A DNA stretch of 64,000 nt from Deltaproteobacteria bacterium. Lineage in GTDB: Bacteria; Myxococcota_A; Polyangia; Polyangiales; Houyiibacteriaceae. The position numbers were made by a program, and so were the translations under genes. The notes under the pieces are model-generated. The model had not been told where the DNA came from. It saw nothing but the letters and a program-made list of their open reading frames with translations, and did not search any database. Shown in pieces: positions 18,697-27,987 of this stretch; the first letter of the stretch is position 1, and every line of letters starts with the position of its first letter. Location: NCBI GenBank assembly GCA_017644045.1, contig JAEPMI010000007.1, positions 62,001 to 126,000 of the forward strand, given 5' to 3'.

Positions 18697-19842
18697 ATGA
18701 CTCAGGACGCCAGCAGGATCTGGCTCTCACCGCCGCACATGGGTGGCGAGGAGTTCGAATTCGTTCGGTCAGCCTTCGAGACCAATTGGCTATCCACCGT
18801 TGGGCCCAACATCGACGCGTTCGAGCGGGAGATGGGAGAACGCCTGGGACGGCACTGTGTGGCGCTCGCGTCGGGCACCAGCGCCATCCACCTCGGCCTC
18901 CGCTGGCTCGGCGTCGGCCCCGATGACGAGGTCCTATGCCCTTCCCTCACCTTCGTCGCGAGCTCCAACCCAATCCTATACCTCGGTGCGAAGCCTGTCC
19001 TGATCGACTCCGAGCGGGAGAGCTGGAACCTCGATCCGGCGCGCCTCGAGGAGGCGATTGAAGCGCGAACACGAGACGTTGGTCAGCCGCCCAAAGCCCT
19101 GGTGGTCGTTCATCTGTACGGCCAGACCGCGAACATGGATGCCATCCGTCGCATCTGTAGCGCCCACGGGGTCGCCGTCTTCGAAGACGCAGCAGAAGCC
19201 TTGGGGGCGACCTACGGCGCGACCCCAGCTGGCGCGCTGGCACCGGTAGGGGCGCTGTCCTTCAACGGCAACAAGATCATCACGACGTCGGGTGGCGGGA
19301 TGCTCATCACCGACAGCGCCGATTGTGCCCAGAAGGCTCGCTTCTGGTCGACTCAGGCCAGAGACCCCGGAGTCGCCTACGAGCACACCGAGATGGGGTA
19401 CAATTATCGGATGAGCAACGTTCTGGCGGGGATGGGGCGTGGCCAGCTGACGGTGCTCGATGCCCGCGTGGAACGTCGCCGGGCGATCTTCGAACGGTAC
19501 GTGTCCGGGCTGGAGGCGCTCGACGGCCTCATCCCGATGCCCGAGGCACCGTGGGGCAGGCACACACGCTGGCTCTCGACCTTCACGGTCGACGAGGAAT
19601 GCCTCGGGGTCTCTCGCGACGACCTGATCCAGGGCCTCGCGGAGGCCAACATCGAGTCCCGACCGGTCTGGAAGCCGATGCACCTCCAACCGCTGTACGC
19701 GGACGCGCCGGTGTTCGGTGGTGATGTGGCGAGCGATCTCTTTCGGCGGGGAATCTGCCTTCCGAGTGGCTCGAGCCTCTCCGAGAGCGACCTCGATCGA
19801 ATTCTTGCGGTCCTTCACGAAACGGTTGGGGCAGCCGCATGA
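18697..19842 (+). CDS. DegT/DnrJ/EryC1/StrS sugar aminotransferase (PglE-like)
   Basis: 381 residues from ATG 18697, with GGAG upstream. Fold type I PLP enzyme: VFEDAAEALGA is the cofactor Asp region and K193 in SFNGNKIITTSGGG is the PLP lysine. LALAS-GTSAIHL binds phosphate. The N-terminal LSPPHMGGEE and WLSTVGP blocks are those of PglE/perosamine-synthase-type enzymes that aminate a 4-keto-6-deoxy sugar. It overlaps the next gene, a WbpM/PglF-like dehydratase that would make such a keto sugar. Product inferred: a UDP-4-amino-4,6-dideoxy-N-acetylhexosamine. This is the likely acceptor for the PglD-like fusion protein on the other strand. Confidence 0.9.
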   Translation: MTQDASRIWLSPPHMGGEEFEFVRSAFETNWLSTVGPNIDAFEREMGERLGRHCVALASGTSAIHLGLRWLGVGPDDEVLCPSLTFVASSNPILYLGAKPVLIDSERESWNLDPARLEEAIEARTRDVGQPPKALVVVHLYGQTANMDAIRRICSAHGVAVFEDAAEALGATYGATPAGALAPVGALSFNGNKIITTSGGGMLITDSADCAQKARFWSTQARDPGVAYEHTEMGYNYRMSNVLAGMGRGQLTVLDARVERRRAIFERYVSGLEALDGLIPMPEAPWGRHTRWLSTFTVDEECLGVSRDDLIQGLAEANIESRPVWKPMHLQPLYADAPVFGGDVASDLFRRGICLPSGSSLSESDLDRILAVLHETVGAAA

Positions 19843-21773
19843 AGCGACACATCACGAGACTCTCACAGCTGCTGCTGGATCTGCTCTTCCTCACGCTCGC
19901 GCTCGCGCTCGCGTTCATGCTCCGGTTCGATTGGAAGCCGCCGACGGTCTTCGTCGGCCGATTCCTGCTCATCGCTCCGTACGTCGTCGCCACGGAGTAC
20001 GCGATTCTCCTGCTCTGCGGCGTCCACCGCTTCTCGTGGCGGTACGTCGGACTTCGCGAAGTCACACGAGTCCTCGGAGCCGCCACTCTCTGGACGGCGG
20101 TCTTGGTCGCGAGCCGCATCGCCTTGGGGGAGCTCCAGACCAGCTATCCCTACCTCCGACACGGAGTCGTGCCCTACGGCGTCGTCGCGGCGAACTTCTT
20201 CTTGAGCTTCGCGGCGGTCGCGGGCATCCGAGTCGTCCGGCGCATCCTGGGCGAGCGCGCGGACGTCGGGCGCCGAGCTCCCATCGCCGACGAGCCCGTA
20301 GTCCCGACAATGCTCGTCGGTGCTGGGCAGGCGGGCTTCATGGTGGCGCGAGAGATCGCGTCGCGCCGCGACCTCCGTGTAAAGCCCGTGGGATTCATCG
20401 ACGACGACAGCACGAAGGTCGGCACCTTCATCCACGGAATCCGCGTCGTAGGGACCACGGACTCGCTGGCGGCGCTGTGCACGGAGCATGGCGCTCGGGA
20501 GGTCTTGATCACGATGGCGAGCGTGCCCGGGCAGGCGATTCGCCGGATACGGCAGCTGGCCACAGAGGCCGGTCTACCAGTCAAGATCATTCCGGGTCTG
20601 TACGAGATCGTGGGCGGCAAGGTGAACCTGTCTCGGATCAGGGACGTCGCCATCGAGGACCTACTCCGCCGGGAACCCATCGAGTTGGATGAAGCGTCGA
20701 TCCGCCATTACATCAAGGATCGCGTGGTTCTGGTATCGGGCGCAGGCGGCAGCATCGGCTCTGAGATCTGCCGGCAGATCGCGGCGATTCGACCGCGTCG
20801 GCTGCTCCTGGTGGAGCGCTCGGAGAACTCGCTCTTCGAGATTCACCGGGAGATCAAGCGTAGCTACCCGGAGCTCGACCTGGTGCCGTGCATCGCCGAC
20901 GTCACCGACGCCGAGCGCATCGAGGAGATATTCTCGCGGCACCGCCCGAGCGCCGTCTTTCATGCCGCGGCGCACAAGCACGTGCCGATGATGGAGTGGA
21001 ACCCGGGGGAAGCCGTCAAGAACAACGTCTTCGGCTCCAAGACCCTTGCCAATGCGGCGCATGCCCACGCAGCAGACGCTTTCGTGATGGTGAGCACGGA
21101 CAAAGCCGTGAATCCCACCTCGGTGATGGGCGCAACCAAGCGGGTCGCCGAGCTGTACGTGCAGGCACTCGCCGAACGCAGCCAGACGCGCTTCGTGACG
21201 GTCCGCTTTGGGAACGTGCTGGGCTCGGCAGGGAGCGTCGTTCCGATCTTCCAGCAGCAAATCGCGCGCGGTGGGCCGGTCACGGTGACCCACCCCGAGA
21301 TGCGCCGGTACTTCATGACCATCCCCGAGGCCTGTCAGCTGGTCCTTCAGGCCGGGTGCATCGGAAGCTCCGGGGACATCATGGTCCTGGACATGGGAGA
21401 ACCCGTTCGCATCGTCGACCTGGCCCGTGACCTCATCAGCCTCTCGGGCCTTCGCGAGGGTGAGGACGTGGTGATCGAGTTCTCTGGCGTTCGCCCCGGC
21501 GAGAAGCTCTTCGAAGAGCTCGCGACCGACGCGGAGCATGCCGAGAAGACCAAGCACCCCAAGATTTTCGTCGGCAGAACGCAGAAGCCGGACGTGGACC
21601 GAGTCCGCGGCGCCGTCGACGGGCTGCGCGCTCTGTGTGCGAGCACGGACCCGGCCGCCATCCGCGCGGCGCTGAGCGAGCTCGTCCCGGAGATGATCGC
21701 TCCGGCGAGTGAGTCGAGCGAACGCGAAGGGGCCGCGGGGAAGTTGCTGGCGGTCGGTGGAAGCCCCGCCTAG
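19839..21773 (+). CDS. WbpM/PglF/CapD-type membrane nucleotide-sugar 4,6-dehydratase
   Basis: 644 residues. Four N-terminal transmembrane segments, then a CoA-binding-like Rossmann domain (MLVGAGQAGFMVAREI), then the SDR catalytic domain with LVSGAGGSIGSEICRQI. The active site reads TDKAVNPTSVMGATKR, so the usual SDR Tyr is replaced by Met, as in the WbpM/PglF group (Ser-Met-Lys) that makes UDP-4-keto-6-deoxy-GlcNAc. Full-length PglF size. Start ATG overlaps the aminotransferase stop as ATGA. Together with the PglE-like enzyme upstream and the PglD-like fusion it completes a bacillosamine-type pathway. Confidence 0.93.
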   Translation: MKRHITRLSQLLLDLLFLTLALALAFMLRFDWKPPTVFVGRFLLIAPYVVATEYAILLLCGVHRFSWRYVGLREVTRVLGAATLWTAVLVASRIALGELQTSYPYLRHGVVPYGVVAANFFLSFAAVAGIRVVRRILGERADVGRRAPIADEPVVPTMLVGAGQAGFMVAREIASRRDLRVKPVGFIDDDSTKVGTFIHGIRVVGTTDSLAALCTEHGAREVLITMASVPGQAIRRIRQLATEAGLPVKIIPGLYEIVGGKVNLSRIRDVAIEDLLRREPIELDEASIRHYIKDRVVLVSGAGGSIGSEICRQIAAIRPRRLLLVERSENSLFEIHREIKRSYPELDLVPCIADVTDAERIEEIFSRHRPSAVFHAAAHKHVPMMEWNPGEAVKNNVFGSKTLANAAHAHAADAFVMVSTDKAVNPTSVMGATKRVAELYVQALAERSQTRFVTVRFGNVLGSAGSVVPIFQQQIARGGPVTVTHPEMRRYFMTIPEACQLVLQAGCIGSSGDIMVLDMGEPVRIVDLARDLISLSGLREGEDVVIEFSGVRPGEKLFEELATDAEHAEKTKHPKIFVGRTQKPDVDRVRGAVDGLRALCASTDPAAIRAALSELVPEMIAPASESSEREGAAGKLLAVGGSPA

Positions 21774-21867
21774 TCCCCGACCGAGGCGCCGGCGACGCAG
21801 GAGAGTGGGGGCTGGAGGGACCCAGTCGCGTTCGCCCACCTCCACCCGACCGCGGTCGAGCAAGCGA

Positions 21868-24312
21868 ATGGACCAAACCCTCGCTGCCGCTCAGCCGCGG
21901 GAGCGCGTGGTACTCGGCCTCTTCGGGGCGTGGCTCGTCGCCGGGCCGCAGCTCCTCGGGGGAGAGCCGGCATGGGCAACGAGTCTGCTCGCGGCAGTGG
22001 GCCTCGTCGTCCTCGCACTCACGCTTGCAGCGGGGCTATCCATCCCGCGCAGCTCCGGTCTGACCGCCATGCTGGTGGGTCTCGGAGTCACCGCGATCCA
22101 GCTGGCTCCCGTGCCTCGCGTCGTCGCGGAGTTCCTCTTTCCAGAGCGTCTCGCACTCGTCGATGCCACGTTCGCCGTGTCTGGAGGGGCGCCGGCGTGG
22201 GTGCCGGCGACGTTGGACCCTGGCGGCACCGAGGTCGCGTTCCTTCGGGGTGTCGCCCTCGGCGCGGCCTGGATGACGGGCTCGGCGCTGTCGCTGCGTT
22301 TCGGCCGCCGACGGGTCTTGGCGATGGGGGCCGCGTCCGCCCTGGTGGTCGTGCTCGTCGCCTTGATGCACGAGCTGACCGACAGCTCATTGCTCTTCGG
22401 CGTCTACGAGCATCAGTGGCGGAAGATGCATCCTGTGGCCCCCCTGACGAACGGGAACCACTTCGCTGGCTTTGCAGCCTTCGGAGCGATCCTCGCGTTG
22501 GGACAGCTCTTCGAGAGCGACACACGCGCGCAACGCCTCGGCTGGATGGGAGCGGCGGCCGTGTCCGGGGCCATGACCGCGTTCTCCGGCTCGCGAGGAG
22601 GCGCGGCTGGACTACTGATCGGGCTGCTCTTACTCAGCTTCGGCATGGCCCGGCGCCGACGCTCGCGCCGGCAGTCCTGGAGCTACCTCGCAGCGGGTGC
22701 GGTCCTCGTCGGGGTGGCGGGAGTCTACCTCGGCGGCGAAGCGCTCATGGGCCAACTTCGCCACGGAGACCTATCGAAGCTCGACCTGACCCTCTCCTCT
22801 CTTGGGCTGGCCTTCGCCTACCCGACACTGGGCGTCGGCCGCGGCGCGTTCGGCCCCGCATTCACGCAGGTCGTGGGAAGTGAGGCGCGCTACAGCCACC
22901 CCGAGAACCTCCTCGCGCAGTGGAGCAGTGAGTGGGGCATTCCCGTGACGATTCTCCTGCTCGTGCTCCTGGTTCCCCCGCTCGTTCGGGCACTGCTGAG
23001 TCGACGAGCGAGCGCGGTCACCGGCGCCGCCGCGGTCATCTCCCTTGCGGTCCACGACCTGGCGGACTTCGCGCTCGAGATGACCGGGATCGCGATGGTA
23101 GCCGCAGCGTGCGCCGGCGCGGTGGTCTCCTCCAGTCGCCAGCCGGAGCTTCCGCCTCGACCGCTGCGCTTCGGTGTCGTGGCCGTAGCAACGGTTGCGT
23201 TGACGCTCATGACGTTCGCGGCGCCCAGTCTGCCCTACCTGGCGAGCGAAGAGCTCCGCGAGCATGCGGCCGAATGGGACCTGGGGAGGAATCCCGGGGA
23301 GCTGGACGCCGCACTCCAGAACCACCCGCTCGAACCGAGTGTCGTAGTGCTCGCGGCGTGGCAAGCCGTCAGGAGCCAACGGCCCGATGCCGCCGGCTGG
23401 CTCAACCGTGCCATGACTCTGGCACCACGGTGGCCATCCCCCCACGTCTTGGCCGCGCGCTGGCTCTGGAGCGTGAACGCATCGCGCCAGGCTGCCCTCG
23501 AGATTCGGGAGGCCGAGCGGCTGTCCCCGGGTGCTGGCGTCGAAGTCGCGTGCGAGTGGGGCAAGCGGGTGCCCGACGCCCCACTCACCTCGGCGGCGCC
23601 CACGGATGCGGCGGCGGGAGCCTTCTTCCTGGATGCGCTCGGCCAATGTCTCGGCTTCCAGCACCCCGCTTCTCCCGCGGTCGACCAGGCGGCAGAGGAG
23701 CTCGACCCGACGCTCGCGGGTCCGCCCATCCGACGAGCATCGAGGGCCGACGGTGCGGCGGAGCGCGTCACCATTCTCGAGGCAGCCCTCGCGCGCCAGG
23801 AGGGGGTCGAGGAGCGCGTGCCCACGTTGGTCGCCCTGGCCCGCGCCCTCCACCAGGACCGGCGTTTGGAACGAGCCCGAGCCGCCCTCGAGCGTGTCCC
23901 GGCCGAGCGAAGAGGGGTCGACTGGCTGGAGACGCAGGCGCTCGTCGCGATGAGCGCGGGCGACGACCACACGGCCTCGGCGGCCTTCCAGCGGCTCCGT
24001 GGACTGGCGCGCGGCTCCTCTGGCCGTCTCGCGAGCATCGCCATTCTGGAGGGGAAGGCGGAGTTGGCACGGGGGAACCCCGGGAGGGCACTGGCCCGAT
24101 TCAGGGACGCCAACCGGCTCGCTCCGAACGTCGCGACCGCGCGACTCATGGCGCGCGCGTCCGAGCAGGCCGGTCAGTGGACAGCGGCCTTGGATGCCTG
24201 GCAGCGGGCGTGCGAAGACTCCGGCAGTGGGTCCTCGGACTGTCGGCGGCGTGATGCGGCCCGTGCCCACCTCGCTGAACGGGGCGGAGTGAGCGGGCAA
24301 CCAACGCCTTGA
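21868..24312 (+). CDS. O-antigen ligase/polymerase-like membrane protein with TPR-rich C-terminus
   Basis: 814 residues from ATG 21868. Residues 1 to about 440 have some ten to twelve hydrophobic segments. GNHFAGFAAFGAIL and FSGSRGGAAGLLIG are the Wzy_C (O-antigen ligase) signatures around the large periplasmic loop. The remainder is soluble, Ala/Arg rich and helical with TPR-like 34-residue spacing. It is probably the Wzy-type polymerase of the island because it sits directly upstream of the Wzc-like co-polymerase. A ligase role is the alternative. There is a 94-base gap after the dehydratase gene. Confidence 0.82.
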   Translation: MDQTLAAAQPRERVVLGLFGAWLVAGPQLLGGEPAWATSLLAAVGLVVLALTLAAGLSIPRSSGLTAMLVGLGVTAIQLAPVPRVVAEFLFPERLALVDATFAVSGGAPAWVPATLDPGGTEVAFLRGVALGAAWMTGSALSLRFGRRRVLAMGAASALVVVLVALMHELTDSSLLFGVYEHQWRKMHPVAPLTNGNHFAGFAAFGAILALGQLFESDTRAQRLGWMGAAAVSGAMTAFSGSRGGAAGLLIGLLLLSFGMARRRRSRRQSWSYLAAGAVLVGVAGVYLGGEALMGQLRHGDLSKLDLTLSSLGLAFAYPTLGVGRGAFGPAFTQVVGSEARYSHPENLLAQWSSEWGIPVTILLLVLLVPPLVRALLSRRASAVTGAAAVISLAVHDLADFALEMTGIAMVAAACAGAVVSSSRQPELPPRPLRFGVVAVATVALTLMTFAAPSLPYLASEELREHAAEWDLGRNPGELDAALQNHPLEPSVVVLAAWQAVRSQRPDAAGWLNRAMTLAPRWPSPHVLAARWLWSVNASRQAALEIREAERLSPGAGVEVACEWGKRVPDAPLTSAAPTDAAAGAFFLDALGQCLGFQHPASPAVDQAAEELDPTLAGPPIRRASRADGAAERVTILEAALARQEGVEERVPTLVALARALHQDRRLERARAALERVPAERRGVDWLETQALVAMSAGDDHTASAAFQRLRGLARGSSGRLASIAILEGKAELARGNPGRALARFRDANRLAPNVATARLMARASEQAGQWTAALDAWQRACEDSGSGSSDCRRRDAARAHLAERGGVSGQPTP

Positions 24313-24346
24313 CCCCCACGCTTGCTGGTGGAAGTGTGGTAATTTC

Positions 24347-26551
24347 ATGGAGAATCAGTCCCAAGACGCAAAGCAGCTCGACGTGCGCGCCATCGCGCGC
24401 TGGCTGCTCGCGTACAAGTGGGTGATTCTCGGGACGGCGCTCTTCGTCGGCGGTGCGGCCACGCTCTGGACGCTCAAACAGCCGAAGATCTACGAGGCGG
24501 TCGCCACGATCGAACACGACCCGAACCCGGTTCGGCCACTCGGCAGCGACGTCGAAGACATCGCGGATCCCGTGGGTTCGTATTGGGCGTCTCGTGAGTA
24601 CTTCGAGACGCAGAACCGTATCATCGCGAGCCGATCCGTCGCCGAGCGTGTCGTCAGAGACCTCGGTCTGCACGAGGACTCCGACTTCCTGAGGCGGCCT
24701 TCCGCGACCGTGACCTCCGCGGCCCAGACCCTGCTCTCCCGACTCACGGTCGAGCCGGTGCCCGACACCCGACTCGTGGAGCTCCACGTGAGGGATCAGA
24801 ATCCGGAACGGGCGAAGGTCATCGCGAACGCGATCGCGAATGCCTACATCGAGAAGACCATGGAGGACCGCATGGGGTCCACCGTCAACGCTCTCGAGTG
24901 GCTGGGCGAACAGCTGGACAGTCTGCGCCAGGAGCTGAACACGTCCGAGCTGGCACTCCATGAGTTCAAGGAGGAGCACAATGTGCTCTCGGTCTCCATG
25001 GAGGACCGCCAGAACCTCGTGGCGAGGGAGATTCAAGCGTTCAACGAGGCGCTGACCGATGCCCGTCAGCGTCGCATTCAGCTCAACGCTCGTGTGCAAC
25101 GGCTCCGCGCCGCAAACCGTGAGGACCCTCTCTCGGTCGACGCGCCCGTCCTCGACGAGAACCAGGCGATCACCGCGCTCCGGCAGAGCCTTCGCGAGAA
25201 GCTCGCCGAGCAGCAGCGCCTAGCGAGCCGATACGGACCGAACCATCCGGAGATGGTCGCGCTCGCGCAAGAGATCGCGTCGCTCCGGGAGCAATTGACG
25301 GAAGAGGTCGAGCTCACGATCCAGTCGGCAGAATCGGACCTCAGCGAAGCGCAGAGCATCGAGTCCGGCCTTCGGGCCGCGGTCGATCAAGCCCACGACG
25401 CCGGGCTCCGGCTGAACTTGCGCGAGATCGAGTACAGCCGCCTGAACCGGGAGCGCGAGAACAAAGCGAAGCTCTACGAGGTCGTACTCGCGCGCAGCGC
25501 GGAGACCGACCTGACCCGCATGATGCGAACTCAGCACGTACGGGTGATGGACGACGCCCTCGAGCCCGCGGCGCCCGTAAGTCCCAACGTTCCGGTCAAC
25601 ATTGCCCTCGGGCTCCTCGCAGGGATGCTCCTCGGCATGAGCCTCGCGTTCGGGCTCCGGTACCTCGACCGTCGCCTTCGGAGCCCCGCCGACGTGGAAG
25701 AGATGGGGGTCAACGTCCTGGGCATCGTGCCGTCGATCCAGGTCGACACGACGGCGCTCGCCAGCGACGACCGGAGAAAACGAGGACGCCGCGCGAAGGA
25801 CGCGGAGGACAACCCCGACCTCACCGCTCACAGCCATCCCATGTCGACGGTCGCCGAGTGTTGTCGCTCCATCCGCACCAACCTCATGTTCATGTCGCCG
25901 GACGACCCGGTCCGGTGCATCGTCATCACGAGTCCCACACCGCGCGAGGGCAAGACCACCGTCGCTTGCAACCTGGCGATTTCCCTCGCCCAGAGCGGTA
26001 AGTCGGTGCTCCTGGTCGACACCGACCTGCGTCGACCGCGGGTCCACAAGTCCTTCGGGCTCGGTGCGTCGGAGGGTGTGACCACGGTCGTCGTGGGGGG
26101 GACGGCGCTGGCCGACGCTGCGCAGGGCACCATGGTGACCGGTCTCGACGTGCTCCCCTGCGGGCCTGTTCCGCCCAACCCGTCGGAGCTCCTCCACGGT
26201 CAGGGGTTCCAGAAGCTGCTCGAAGAGGCCCTGAAGCGGTACGACCGGGTCATCTTCGACAGCCCCCCCCTGGGCGCCGTGACCGACGCCGCGGTCATCG
26301 GGCCGCAGGTCGATGGTGCCATTCTCGTCGTGAAGGCGGGCAAGACCACGCGGGATGGCGTGCGCCATGCCCTCCGGCAGCTCGAGGGTGTGTCCGCGCG
26401 GCTGCTAGGAACGGTCGTCAACGACGTCGACCTCTCGAGCAGCACCTACGGCGGTGAGGGCTACTACCAATACTATCGGTATCATTACTACTCGGACGCC
26501 AACGCAGAGGCCGCCGGTCAGGAGACGCTGCCCCGCGACGCCGCAGAGTGA
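24347..26551 (+). CDS. wzc: Wzc-like polysaccharide co-polymerase and BY-kinase
   Basis: 734 residues. An N-terminal Wzz-type domain is anchored by transmembrane segments at about 22-42 and again near 420-445, with a long coiled coil and GNVR-like region between them in the periplasm. The cytoplasmic kinase domain has Walker A TPREGKTTVACNLA, Walker A' VLLVDTDLRRPR and Walker B VIFDSPPLG. The C-terminal tail is Tyr-rich (GYYQYYRYHYYSD), the autophosphorylation cluster of bacterial tyrosine kinases. It controls chain length and export by cycling with a phosphatase, which is not in the window. Last gene of the plus-strand operon. Confidence 0.93.
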   Translation: MENQSQDAKQLDVRAIARWLLAYKWVILGTALFVGGAATLWTLKQPKIYEAVATIEHDPNPVRPLGSDVEDIADPVGSYWASREYFETQNRIIASRSVAERVVRDLGLHEDSDFLRRPSATVTSAAQTLLSRLTVEPVPDTRLVELHVRDQNPERAKVIANAIANAYIEKTMEDRMGSTVNALEWLGEQLDSLRQELNTSELALHEFKEEHNVLSVSMEDRQNLVAREIQAFNEALTDARQRRIQLNARVQRLRAANREDPLSVDAPVLDENQAITALRQSLREKLAEQQRLASRYGPNHPEMVALAQEIASLREQLTEEVELTIQSAESDLSEAQSIESGLRAAVDQAHDAGLRLNLREIEYSRLNRERENKAKLYEVVLARSAETDLTRMMRTQHVRVMDDALEPAAPVSPNVPVNIALGLLAGMLLGMSLAFGLRYLDRRLRSPADVEEMGVNVLGIVPSIQVDTTALASDDRRKRGRRAKDAEDNPDLTAHSHPMSTVAECCRSIRTNLMFMSPDDPVRCIVITSPTPREGKTTVACNLAISLAQSGKSVLLVDTDLRRPRVHKSFGLGASEGVTTVVVGGTALADAAQGTMVTGLDVLPCGPVPPNPSELLHGQGFQKLLEEALKRYDRVIFDSPPLGAVTDAAVIGPQVDGAILVVKAGKTTRDGVRHALRQLEGVSARLLGTVVNDVDLSSSTYGGEGYYQYYRYHYYSDANAEAAGQETLPRDAAE

Positions 26552-26589
26552 GTGGCCACGCCCTGCCAAGGGGTGGTATCTCGTAGTCG

Positions 26590-27972
26590 ATGCGCTCTCG
26601 TGCCCCTTCGATTCTAACGCTCGCCATGTGGGTCGCAGGCTGCGCCGTGGATCCTTCTGGCTTGCCCAGCACGGGCGACATGGGCGTGGAACCGACCGAT
26701 GCGGGCTCCGATCTCGCCTCTCCCCTCGACATGCAGGAGCCGCGGGACATGGGGCCGGACCGTCCGGACCTGCCCGTGGTCGATGCACCGACGTGTGAGG
26801 ACGGGTGCCCCCTCGGCTGCTCGCCGACCGCGCCTGGTGAGTGCGCGACCCTGGCACCGAGCAACGTCGACGAGTCGGAGTTCGTGTCCGGGCTGCCGGA
26901 TCTCGTGATCGCCAACAACCAAGTCTACCGAACCACGTCGTGCGCCGACTCCGCCGTCACGGAGGCGTCGCTCGTCCCCTCGAACGACCCGGAGCGCCCC
27001 GGCGGTCAATACTGCGTCCTTCGCGTGGGCTCGCTGACGATCGAAGCCGGTGTCAGCTGGACGGTCTACGGGGATTGGCCGCTCATCGTGCTTGCGGAGG
27101 GGCCCATCGTCGTCGACGGCACGATCGACGTCGCCGCCCATCGCGAGACGGCGGGCGGCGGGCGGTCCGCCGCTGGACCGGGAGGCTTTCGCGGGGCCGT
27201 TCCGGGGGTCTCATGTGACGCCTGTGGCCCCGGCCGAGGTGCCGACGGCACGACTCTCTCCGTCACCGAGGAAGCGGCGAGCTCTGGCGGCGGGGGCGGT
27301 AGCGGCTGCGCGTCCGGCGGCGCGGGCGGGGCCAGTGGAGCCGTCGCCGGAGGCGCCGCAGGGATGCGCTTGCCCGCGGCCTACGCTGGGACCCCACTCC
27401 GGGGCGGCTCGGGCGGCGGCATCGGCGGTGGCGCGGCGCCCGGAGACGCGGGCGCGGGTGGCGGGGGTCTACAACTGACGTCTCTCACCAGTGTCTCCGT
27501 GGCAGGACGGATCCTCGGCGGCGGCGGTGGGGGGCTCGATCCCTCCGGCGCAGGGTCGGACGACTCGGCGGCAGGCTCCGGCGGCGGGGCCGGCGGGGTG
27601 TTCCTACTCGAGGCGCCCATGGTCTCGGTCACGGGTCAGCTCGACGTCGCTGGTGGCGGGGGATCGGGGGGCGCGAGCGGCTCGACGGCCGGCAACCGTG
27701 GAATGGACGCCTTCGAGGTCGCCATCGCGTCCCCGGGGAGCCAGCCGAGCGGGGGCCTCGGCGCTTCCACATCGGGCAGCGGGGGCTCGGGTGGCTTCGA
27801 CATGAGCGCCGAGGGTGGAGTGGGAACCGACGCCATGGCGGCCGACAGCAACGGCGGTGGTGGTGGCGGTGGCGGTGGCTGTGTGGTCGTTCGCGGCATG
27901 GACACGAGCCTCGGCGGCGCCAGCTTGAGTCCGAGGTCGACGACCTCCGTTCTGCCGCTCCTGGTCGAGTAG
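26590..27972 (+). CDS. Glycine-rich lipoprotein, unknown function
   Basis: 460 residues. The signal peptide ends in the lipobox VAGC, so a lipoprotein is likely. An acidic linker with repeated Asp-Met and Asp-Pro follows. A short beta-rich part has the form 'SLTIEAGVSWTVYGDWPLIV' and 'GPIVVDGTIDV', typical of parallel beta repeats. From about residue 190 the chain is dominated by Gly, Ser and Ala (GGGGGSG, GGAGGASG). Such proteins are common in Polyangiales and their role is unknown. It lies between wzc and the convergent wzx, so may be a surface-attached structural component of the polysaccharide matrix; that is only a suggestion. Confidence 0.75.
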   Translation: MRSRAPSILTLAMWVAGCAVDPSGLPSTGDMGVEPTDAGSDLASPLDMQEPRDMGPDRPDLPVVDAPTCEDGCPLGCSPTAPGECATLAPSNVDESEFVSGLPDLVIANNQVYRTTSCADSAVTEASLVPSNDPERPGGQYCVLRVGSLTIEAGVSWTVYGDWPLIVLAEGPIVVDGTIDVAAHRETAGGGRSAAGPGGFRGAVPGVSCDACGPGRGADGTTLSVTEEAASSGGGGGSGCASGGAGGASGAVAGGAAGMRLPAAYAGTPLRGGSGGGIGGGAAPGDAGAGGGGLQLTSLTSVSVAGRILGGGGGGLDPSGAGSDDSAAGSGGGAGGVFLLEAPMVSVTGQLDVAGGGGSGGASGSTAGNRGMDAFEVAIASPGSQPSGGLGASTSGSGGSGGFDMSAEGGVGTDAMAADSNGGGGGGGGGCVVVRGMDTSLGGASLSPRSTTSVLPLLVE

Positions 27973-27987
27973 ATCGCCGCCGTGCGT

